A stretch of 19,344 nt of DNA from Candidatus Hydrogenedens sp. Its GTDB lineage: Bacteria; Hydrogenedentota; Hydrogenedentia; Hydrogenedentales; Hydrogenedentaceae. The translations under genes were made by a program, and so were the position numbers. The stretch lies in the NCBI GenBank assembly GCA_035378955.1, contig DAOSUS010000055.1:1-19344 (forward strand), in the 5' to 3' direction. This document shows, in pieces, positions 13,082 to 19,344 of this stretch; within the stretch, counting starts at the first letter, position 1, and each line of letters starts with the position of its first letter. Under the pieces are notes generated by a model. The model saw only the letters and a program-made list of their open reading frames with translations, made no database searches and was not told the DNA's origin.

Positions 13082-14248
13082 TCAGGATATAAGACTGCTA
13101 ATCCCGTCCAAAAGAACTTGTTCTTCTCTTTGCCAATTATACCTTATTTCCACTGCTTTTCGCCCATTTTTTCCCAAACGAGTTGCTTCTTCGGGATTGC
13201 GGAGTAGGAAAATAATGGCATTGGCAATATCTTCTGGTTTAGTAACATCTACACATAAACCGCAATCACTTTCCCGAACGATTTTTGAAACCTCTATAGA
13301 AAAATCTGGAACAATTACGGGTATTTCTTCACGCATGTAATCAAAAAGTTTATGGGGCATTGCTAAAGTATGATTTAAAAAGCCCGGTTGGAATAGGATT
13401 AAACCTATTTTTGATACACGGATGTATTTGGGAACCTCCTCAAAAGGAACTACACCTAACAGATGTATATTTTCTTCTAATTTTTTCCTTTGTATTGCCT
13501 GCCGATACTCTTCGACACTTCCATAAACATATTCTCCGAGGACAATACAACGGAAATCAGGAATTTCTTTAACGACCAGTTCAACGGCATTTAGTAATTG
13601 ATAAGAACCCCGTATGGTCCCAAATACCCCTTGATGAATAACTGTGGGAGCGTTTGCATATTTTTCTATTAAGGATAAAGGTATATCGGAACAAATAGGT
13701 TGCAAATGGTTTGTATTAAGGATAGTAATTCGAGGAGTTTTTATTCCTTTCCATAAAGGCTCAAAACTTTCTCGTGTCAGAATAATCATGTCCGTGTAAC
13801 GGGCAAATATTCTCATTACTTTAAGTGTGAGGTATTCTATTGGTTTATGTAAAAACTTTGGGAAAAACTGAGCCATTTTATTCGGGTTATGTTCATGCAT
13901 ATCAAATATTACTTTACCGCCCTTAAATAATTTAATCATGATGGCAGAGACCCATGATTCGGGTTCGGGTGCGATATAAATGTCTGTAGGAATTTTCCTA
14001 CCTAATTTAAAGAGGGTATAAACCGATTTTATTCGGCTCCACCATCCTTTCTTGTATGGAAATACAATGAACTGAACTCCTATATCGCTCTCGGGAGGTT
14101 CTGTGCCTGAATAGGGACAGACCGAAGTAACTTTATATCCATTAGCCACAAAACTACGCGCTAATTTATGATACATTCTCTTATCATAAGGCTCATGTAA
14201 AACATTTAAAAGTGTTATTCTTGTTTTTGGTTCTGACATTCTTTTCAT
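13082..14248 (-). CDS. GT-B fold glycosyltransferase (GT4-like)
   Basis: A 388-residue protein with the two-Rossmann arrangement of GT-B glycosyltransferases. The N-terminal half begins with a beta strand and helix ITLLNVLHEPYDKRMYHKLA and continues KVTSVCPY. The C-terminal half has VIHQGVFGTIRGSYQLLNAV, HLLGVVPFEEVPKYIRVSKIG and the donor-site region MPHKLFDYMREEIPVIVPD followed by DCGLCV, which corresponds to the family's P-K-x-x-x-Y-M...G-x-x-V pattern. No signal peptide is seen, so it should act in the cytoplasm or at the inner face of the membrane, probably on lipid-linked or LPS-type sugars given glmM and lpxH nearby. The start is uncertain between 14248 and 14239, since AGGA is close to the first ATG and far from the second. 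Confidence 0.85.
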   Translation of the reverse strand: MKRMSEPKTRITLLNVLHEPYDKRMYHKLARSFVANGYKVTSVCPYSGTEPPESDIGVQFIVFPYKKGWWSRIKSVYTLFKLGRKIPTDIYIAPEPESWVSAIMIKLFKGGKVIFDMHEHNPNKMAQFFPKFLHKPIEYLTLKVMRIFARYTDMIILTRESFEPLWKGIKTPRITILNTNHLQPICSDIPLSLIEKYANAPTVIHQGVFGTIRGSYQLLNAVELVVKEIPDFRCIVLGEYVYGSVEEYRQAIQRKKLEENIHLLGVVPFEEVPKYIRVSKIGLILFQPGFLNHTLAMPHKLFDYMREEIPVIVPDFSIEVSKIVRESDCGLCVDVTKPEDIANAIIFLLRNPEEATRLGKNGRKAVEIRYNWQREEQVLLDGISSLIS

Positions 14249-14268
14249 TGTTCCTAAAAAAGGTAATT

Positions 14269-14994
14269 TTATTTATTACTTGCTTTTTCCAATATAGCGA
14301 GAATTTCTTTTACTGCAGAATCTAACCCAATAAAGATAGCACGGGCTATAATGTCATGTCCTATATTTACCTCTTTAAGCCCCGGGATTTTTGCCACAGG
14401 TTCTAAATTTCGCACTGTTAAACCATGTCCCGCATGGAGAGATAATCCTAATTGGATTGCTACCTTACTGGCTTCATAAAGCCGATTTAATTCTTTGTTA
14501 ATTTGTTCTCCTTCTGCATTTGCGTATGCTCCTGTGTGTAATTCAACACTGTCGGCGCCTATCTCTGCACTGGCATGAACTTGTTCTATATCCGGGTCAA
14601 CAAACATACTTACTTTTATACCTTTTTCATGCATTCCATCTACGACTTTTTTTAAATTATCCTTTTGTCCTGCCACATCTAAACCGCCTTCTGTGGTAAT
14701 TTCCTGTCGATTTTCCGGAACAAGACACACAGTATAAGGGGCAATTCGATGTGCAATTTTTATAATTTCGGGCACTCCCGCCATTTCTAAATTCATACGC
14801 ACTAACAATACTTCTTTTAGTAATTCAACATCTTTATCTTGAATATGTCGTCTATCCTGACGCAGATGAACTGTAATTTGATGAGCACCTGCAATCTCAC
14901 ATATCTTGGCTGCGGTTATAACATCCGGGGCTTTCCCTTTTCTCGCTTCTCTTAATGTGGCTACATGGTCTATATTCACGCCCAACTCAATCAT
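14269..14994 (-). CDS. pdxJ: Pyridoxine 5'-phosphate synthase
   Basis: Last ring-closing enzyme of the DXP-dependent vitamin B6 pathway; it condenses 1-deoxy-D-xylulose 5-phosphate with 3-amino-2-oxopropyl phosphate to pyridoxine 5'-phosphate. The 241 residues match the family length. Landmarks are MIELGVNIDHVATLREAR at the N-terminus, VHLRQDRRHI (His 43, E. coli His45), VRMNLEMA (Glu 70, E. coli Glu72), VPENRQEITTEGGLDV, HAGHGLTVRN (E. coli His193 region) and VNIGHDIIARAIF. In HLREDRRHI of E. coli the Glu is Gln 46 here. The start is the ATG at 14994 with GGAGG eight bases upstream; a TTG five codons earlier overlaps that binding site and is rejected. Confidence 0.96.
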   Translation of the reverse strand: MIELGVNIDHVATLREARKGKAPDVITAAKICEIAGAHQITVHLRQDRRHIQDKDVELLKEVLLVRMNLEMAGVPEIIKIAHRIAPYTVCLVPENRQEITTEGGLDVAGQKDNLKKVVDGMHEKGIKVSMFVDPDIEQVHASAEIGADSVELHTGAYANAEGEQINKELNRLYEASKVAIQLGLSLHAGHGLTVRNLEPVAKIPGLKEVNIGHDIIARAIFIGLDSAVKEILAILEKASNK

Positions 14995-15015
14995 ATTAAA
15001 TACCTCCAAATCTAT

Positions 15016-16368
15016 TTAGGATTTAAGCAAAACAGTAATTTTTTCGATTAATTTTTTACAATAAATTTCGGCTTTCCTTAACTCTTCATGTTGCACCATA
15101 ACTCGAATAATAGGCTCTGTACCTGAATAACGGACGACTACCTTTCCTTCGCCATTTAATTCCTTTTCTATCTCTTCTGAAACTTTATCCAATTGCTCTT
15201 TGGTTAATCTTTCCTTACCTTCACAGGGAACTTTACCATGTTGCTCAGGTAAAGGCTGGTAAATTTTTCCTAATTCTGAAAGGGGTTGGTCTGTTCGTAT
15301 CATTATAGATAACACCTGTAAAGCAGAAATCATCGCATCACCCGTGACATTGTAGTCTAACAGGACAATATGGCCGGAAGGTTCACCGCCCAAATTGGAG
15401 TTCTCTTTTTTTAATGCTTCCGAAACGGCTCTATCCCCAACACCAGTTCGCACTACACGCCCACCATAAGGTTTTATTGCTCGTTCTAATCCTGCGTTTG
15501 CCATCACAGTAGTTACAAGAGTTTTATTTCCTAATATTTCTCTTTTCAAATAATCCACTCCTAAAATAGCAAGAATAGCATTCCCATCCAATAATCTCCC
15601 ATGAGCATCAGCCATTACCAACCTGTCTCCATCGCCATCAAAAGCAATGCCTACATCTGCCTTTTCACGAATAACCTGTGCCCGCATTTCTTCGGGGTAT
15701 ACAGAGCCGCACTTGTCGTTAATATTGATTCCGTTAGGCTCATCTCCGATAGGAATTACTTCTGCACCTAATTCGGATAAAGTATCCGGTCCAACACGAT
15801 ACATTGCTCCATTGGCACAGTCAACAACTATCCGTAAGCCATCCAAACGCATACCTTTGGGAAAGGTTGCTTTCACAAACTCAATATATCTACCTACCGC
15901 ATCATCAATCCGCTTTGCGGTTCCAATTTTTTCACCTGTAGGTCGGAGTTGGTCTACTTCACCTGTTTGAATTAATCGTTCAATTTCATCTTCAATCTCG
16001 TCGGGAATTTTGTATCCGTCTGGACCGAAAATTTTTATGCCATTATCATGATAGGGGTTATGAGAGGCACTTATCATAATCGCTCCATCACAGCGTAAAC
16101 TCCGCATAATATAAGAGACCCCTGGTGTTGGAAGGGGACCTGTAAGTAAAACTCGCACCCCTACCGAACACAACCCTGCCGTTAATGCATTTTCAAGCAT
16201 ATAACATGAACGGCGGGTATCTTTACCAATAAGTATGGTATGCTGTCGGTTTTCTCGTTGGAAAATAGTTCCTGTAGCCTGCCCGATTTTTAAAGCCATC
16301 TCGGTAGTCATCGGGTGGACATTGGCTATTCCACGAACGCCATCGGTTCCAAATAATCGTTTTTTCAT
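15016..16368 (-). CDS. glmM: Phosphoglucosamine mutase
   Basis: Converts glucosamine-6-phosphate to glucosamine-1-phosphate, committing it to UDP-GlcNAc for peptidoglycan and lipid A. The 450 residues have all four domains of the alpha-D-phosphohexomutase family: FGTDGVRGIAN near the start; the phosphoserine loop MISASHNPYHDNG (Ser about 102), the ISASHNP form typical of GlmM; the Mg2+ loop AFDGDGDRLV (Asp about 244, 246, 248); the sugar-binding loop GGEPSGHIV; and the C-terminal phosphate loop VRYSGTEPIIRVM. Its ribosome binding site AAAGGA lies inside the last codons of folP, six bases of gap separate the two genes, and pdxJ follows after 21 bases. Confidence 0.97.
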   Translation of the reverse strand: MKKRLFGTDGVRGIANVHPMTTEMALKIGQATGTIFQRENRQHTILIGKDTRRSCYMLENALTAGLCSVGVRVLLTGPLPTPGVSYIMRSLRCDGAIMISASHNPYHDNGIKIFGPDGYKIPDEIEDEIERLIQTGEVDQLRPTGEKIGTAKRIDDAVGRYIEFVKATFPKGMRLDGLRIVVDCANGAMYRVGPDTLSELGAEVIPIGDEPNGININDKCGSVYPEEMRAQVIREKADVGIAFDGDGDRLVMADAHGRLLDGNAILAILGVDYLKREILGNKTLVTTVMANAGLERAIKPYGGRVVRTGVGDRAVSEALKKENSNLGGEPSGHIVLLDYNVTGDAMISALQVLSIMIRTDQPLSELGKIYQPLPEQHGKVPCEGKERLTKEQLDKVSEEIEKELNGEGKVVVRYSGTEPIIRVMVQHEELRKAEIYCKKLIEKITVLLKS

Positions 16369-16374
16369 AGTCCT

Positions 16375-17184
16375 TCATCCTTTATCCATTCCATAAATTA
16401 TAGCCTCACTCATACGCACAACTCGAACCATCTCTTTTACCTGATGAACTCTTACTGCATGCACTCCTTGAAATACAGCCCATGCGACAGTAGCCGATGT
16501 CCCTTCTACTCTTTGGTCTACAGGTAAATCCAAAACGGTTCCTATGGTCGATTTATTGGAAGTTCCTATTAAAATAGGCAACCCAAATTGAAAAAATTCT
16601 TTAATTCGGCGAAGTATAATTAAATTTTGCTCCACAGTTTTACCGAACCCAAAACCGGGGTCGAGCCATATTTTATCTCTGTTTATACCCTGCTTTTCTG
16701 CAAAATTTAATCGTTCTTCAAAGAAGGCACATATATCCGATACAACATCGTTATAATGGGGTTGCAATTGCATTGTTTTTGGAGTTCCTTGCATATGCAT
16801 TAAAACATATTCACAACCTGCTTCTGCAACAACTTCTGCTAATTCCGGGTCAAATCGGAAAGCAGATATATCATTAATCATTGAGACACCATATTTCAAT
16901 GCTTTACGGGCGGTATCTGAACGATAAGTATCTATAGAACATGGAACGGCAATACCTTGTAGTTTTTCCAATACAGGTAAAACTCTTCGTTGTTCTTCTT
17001 CGGCTCCCACCGGTTCGGAACCGGGACGAGAGGATTCCCCGCCAATATCTATATAATCACACCCGTCTTTAATCATCTGGATGGCATGGTTATAGGCACT
17101 TTCTAATGAAAAATAATGTCCCCCATCGTAAAATGAGTCTAAGGTAACATTTAAGATACCAATAACCTTTGTGCGTTTTGACAT
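16375..17184 (-). CDS. folP: Dihydropteroate synthase
   Basis: Joins 6-hydroxymethyl-7,8-dihydropterin pyrophosphate with p-aminobenzoate to make dihydropteroate in folate synthesis; it is the sulfonamide target. From the ATG at 17184 it is 269 residues. Signatures are GILNVTLDSFYDGG (Asn 12), GGESSRPGSEPV, SIDTYRS (Asp 85), INDISAF (Asn 104), LMHMQGTPKTMQ, LDPGFGFGKT (Asp 175), GTSNKSTIG (Lys 211) and RVHQVKE (Arg 245, His 247). Four normally well-kept positions differ: Leu for Pro and Tyr for Ser in NVTPDSFSDGG, Asn 210 for Arg in SRKS, and Gln 248 for Asp in RVHDV. A GTG seven codons upstream has no binding site and is not used. It lies 33 bases after ftsH and 6 before glmM. Confidence 0.95.
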   Translation of the reverse strand: MSKRTKVIGILNVTLDSFYDGGHYFSLESAYNHAIQMIKDGCDYIDIGGESSRPGSEPVGAEEEQRRVLPVLEKLQGIAVPCSIDTYRSDTARKALKYGVSMINDISAFRFDPELAEVVAEAGCEYVLMHMQGTPKTMQLQPHYNDVVSDICAFFEERLNFAEKQGINRDKIWLDPGFGFGKTVEQNLIILRRIKEFFQFGLPILIGTSNKSTIGTVLDLPVDQRVEGTSATVAWAVFQGVHAVRVHQVKEMVRVVRMSEAIIYGMDKG

Positions 17185-17217
17185 TTTAATATTTTTCCAT
17201 CCCACTATTAATAAGAA

Positions 17218-19173
17218 CTAAGCTAAGTCAGGCAAAGGGGGTTGAGAAGGTGTAGGTAATTCTTGTAAATCTTCAGTTTTGGGTTCCTGAGGTATTGCTT
17301 CTTCTGTTGTTTTTTTCTGTCTTTCCTTCTTCCATCGTTCAGGGAGAACATGCTCACCTCCAATAGAGCAAATTATATCATCAATTTCATGGGATTCTAA
17401 TGTCTCTTTTTCGTTTAATGCTTTGGCTAAGGCATCTAATATATCTTTGTGCTTTTCCAAAAGTTCCCGAGTATCTTTGTAAGCCTCTTCAATAATTTTA
17501 TGAACTTCTCGGTCAACAGAAGCGGCCGTTTCTTCGCTAAATTCTCGCATTCGGACGAAATCACGGCCTAAAAATACTTCGTCATTTTTACCGAAGGCAA
17601 TGGGTCCTAAGGAACTCATACCCCATTCGCAAACCATTGAATGGGCTAATCGGGTGGCTTGTTGGAGGTCATTGGCACAACCACTTGTAAATTCATTAAA
17701 TACAATTTCTTCCGCGGCGCGTCCTCCCATAGTAACTCGTATGGTTGCTAAACACCATTTCAATGTAAGATTGTGTCTATCTTCCTCGGGTAAGAAACTG
17801 GTAACACCTAAGGAAGGACCTCGCGGGATAATAGTTGCTTTGTGTATAGGGTCGGCATCGGGTAATAAACGACCGATTAAGACATGTCCTGCTTCGTGAT
17901 ATGCTGTTTGTAATTTTTCTTTAGCACTTAACACCAAACTCTTTCGGGCAGGACCCATTAAAACACGGTCTTTGGCATCTTCAAAATCAATCATGCTTAC
18001 TTTTTCTTTATTTCGTCTTGCTGCGAGTAGTGCTGCTTCGTTTACCATATTTGCAAGGTCAGCACCTGAAAATCCGGGGGTACTTCTTGCTAATACTTCG
18101 AGGTCAACATCATCATCTATAGGAACTTTTTGATTTCGTATATGCACCTCTAATATTTGTTTTCTACCACGGATATCGGGATTAGCAACTACAATCTGAC
18201 GGTCAAATCGTCCTGGACGAAGTAAAGCCCTATCCAGGACATCGGGACGATTTGTTGCTGCCATCAAAATGACGCCCTCATTGCTATTGAAACCATCCAT
18301 CTCCACCAATAACTGGTTTAAAGTCTGCTCTCTTTCATCATGTCCGCCACCCAATCCAGCACCTCTTTGTCTTCCTACGGCATCAATTTCATCAATAAAA
18401 ATAATACAGGGGGCATTTTTATATCCCTGCTGGAACAAATCCCGAACGCGACTTGCTCCTACACCCACAAACATTTCTACAAAATCGGAACCACTGATAC
18501 TAAAAAATGGGACATTGGCTTCACCGGCTACTGCTCGGGCTAATAAGGTTTTTCCGGAACCCGGCGGACCTACTAATAAAACACCTCTGGGTATTCTACC
18601 CCCTAATCGGGAAAACTTTTTGGGGTCTTTTAAGTATTCTACAATTTCTTTTAATTCTTCTTTTGCTTCATCTACACCGGCTACATCATTAAAAGTGACT
18701 ACTTTATCGCTTTGATTAACCAAACGCGCACGGCTTTTTCCAAATGATAAAGCTTTGTTGCTACCGCCCTGAACCTGTCTAAACATTAGGAACCAAAACA
18801 ACCCCATAATAATGAGCAAGGGAAGGACATTGATTAAAATTCCTTGCCACAAGGGATTATCTGTTTCATATTTATATACTACCCCCTGTTGTTCTAATTG
18901 TGTTTTCCATTCCTCCTTAAAATTATCGGTATTAAACTGAATTTTTTTCTGTCCCTCTACTTCATTTTTCAACTCCGCATATACTTGTTTGAGGTTATTT
19001 CCCGATTCACGAATAGTTACTGTTTTAATATTTCCTTGTTGTAGTTGCTGAACAAAATCGGGTTCCAGAAGTTCTTTATGAGGTCCTTTCACTTTTGAAA
19101 AGTTGGACAGCACAAGAACCATAATAATTAAAAATACCACCCATAACGATATTTGCTTTAAAAAACTATTCAT
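17218..19173 (-). CDS. ftsH: ATP-dependent zinc metalloprotease FtsH
   Basis: Membrane-anchored hexameric AAA+ protease that degrades misassembled membrane proteins and, in proteobacteria, controls lipid A synthesis through LpxC. It has 651 residues. The order is: membrane helix 1 (about 8-23), extracytoplasmic domain (24-108), membrane helix 2 (about 111-131), then the AAA+ module with Walker A GPPGSGKT (202-209), pore motif FVGVGASR, Walker B IIFIDEID (257-264) and second-region-of-homology RPDVLDRALLRPGRFD. The M41 peptidase follows with the zinc site HEAGH (426-430) and the region CANDLQQATRLAHSM, which holds the third ligand. The tail after about 610 is Glu/Pro/Lys-rich. It is the first gene of the leftward operon and is intact; AAAGG lies 12 bases before the ATG. 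Confidence 0.98.
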   Translation of the reverse strand: MNSFLKQISLWVVFLIIMVLVLSNFSKVKGPHKELLEPDFVQQLQQGNIKTVTIRESGNNLKQVYAELKNEVEGQKKIQFNTDNFKEEWKTQLEQQGVVYKYETDNPLWQGILINVLPLLIIMGLFWFLMFRQVQGGSNKALSFGKSRARLVNQSDKVVTFNDVAGVDEAKEELKEIVEYLKDPKKFSRLGGRIPRGVLLVGPPGSGKTLLARAVAGEANVPFFSISGSDFVEMFVGVGASRVRDLFQQGYKNAPCIIFIDEIDAVGRQRGAGLGGGHDEREQTLNQLLVEMDGFNSNEGVILMAATNRPDVLDRALLRPGRFDRQIVVANPDIRGRKQILEVHIRNQKVPIDDDVDLEVLARSTPGFSGADLANMVNEAALLAARRNKEKVSMIDFEDAKDRVLMGPARKSLVLSAKEKLQTAYHEAGHVLIGRLLPDADPIHKATIIPRGPSLGVTSFLPEEDRHNLTLKWCLATIRVTMGGRAAEEIVFNEFTSGCANDLQQATRLAHSMVCEWGMSSLGPIAFGKNDEVFLGRDFVRMREFSEETAASVDREVHKIIEEAYKDTRELLEKHKDILDALAKALNEKETLESHEIDDIICSIGGEHVLPERWKKERQKKTTEEAIPQEPKTEDLQELPTPSQPPLPDLA

Positions 19174-19202
19174 TCAAACACAAAACCTTTGTAAATCTTT
19201 AA

Positions 19203-19231
19203 TTATTCTAATATTTAACGAAAACCGTCAA
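19203..19231 (-). promoter_or_regulatory. Candidate promoter for the ftsH-lpxH operon
   Basis: Read leftwards, TTGACG (19226-19231) is a near-consensus -35 box; the region 17 bases on is GAATAA (19203-19208), with TAGAAT (19205-19210) at a short 15-base spacing as an alternative -10. Transcription would start about 20-25 bases before the ftsH ATG. The upstream gap to the window edge (19174-19344) is AT-rich and holds no gene I can see. Confidence 0.4.
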
Positions 19232-19344
19232 TAAATAAATGACGAAATATTGGATTTACATCTCAAAATTATCATGATATATCTTACTTATATGATAACA
19301 AATATGACCTGATAAAACAATTCTTTAAGATTTGTTTTTTACGG

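Noticed and set aside
14995..15009. TTG start adding five residues to pdxJ
   Set aside because: It overlaps the GGAGG that serves the ATG at 14994 and adds residues not found at the conserved PdxJ N-terminus.
18269..18715. 148-codon plus-strand frame
   Set aside because: It is antisense to the FtsH AAA+ module, which is highly conserved on the minus strand.
19270..19279. TATCATGATA palindrome upstream of ftsH
   Set aside because: Ten bases in very AT-rich sequence are expected by chance and no second site is nearby.

Overview
The window is about 19.3 kb of AT-rich, densely coded bacterial chromosome. It reads as a Gram-negative, free-living type. An lpxH-like gene implies lipid A, and there are also an Mrp-type multisubunit cation/proton antiporter, a signal peptidase I, FtsH, and an exosortase-family membrane protein (the family that sorts PEP-CTERM-type surface proteins). 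The combination of exosortase, a stand-alone acyl-CoA-binding protein and low GC would suit an uncultured FCB/PVC-like or related candidate phylum. That placement is inference; nothing in the window fixes the taxonomy. I see no rRNA, tRNA, CRISPR array, insertion sequence, integrase or phage gene.

Layout. (1) 1-3804, minus strand: mrpA-mrpB-mrpC-mrpD with overlapping or closely spaced genes; mrpD runs off the left edge. (2) 3947-4090, plus: an unrecognised 47-residue hydrophobic peptide with an excellent ribosome binding site, divergent from mrpA and followed by a perfect 15-bp inverted repeat. (3) 4161-5345, minus, acetyl-CoA acetyltransferase (thiolase), divergent from 5512-5784, plus, acyl-CoA-binding protein. 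(4) 5868-8657, minus, pyruvate phosphate dikinase, separated from the acyl-CoA-binding protein by a strong hairpin. (5) 8902-10437, plus, an enlarged exosortase-like protein, followed by a short GC-richer unit (about 10524-10811) that holds a 67-codon ORF, several hairpins and a clear intrinsic terminator. (6) 19173 down to 10982, minus: a tight eight-gene run ftsH-folP-glmM-pdxJ-glycosyltransferase-PHP phosphoesterase-lepB-lpxH.

How the genes fit together. The large minus-strand run mixes envelope construction (glmM for UDP-GlcNAc, lpxH for lipid A, a glycosyltransferase, lepB for protein export, ftsH for membrane quality control) with folate (folP) and vitamin B6 (pdxJ) synthesis. The thiolase and acyl-CoA-binding protein point to acyl-CoA metabolism. 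Pyruvate phosphate dikinase links pyruvate and PEP. Mrp exports Na+ in exchange for protons. The exosortase implies PEP-CTERM-like substrates elsewhere in the genome, because none with the tripartite sorting tail is visible here.

The parts least explained by known biology are the exosortase with its long extra-membrane insert and extra C-terminal membrane domain, the GC-rich small gene or structured RNA behind it, and the 47-residue hydrophobic peptide.
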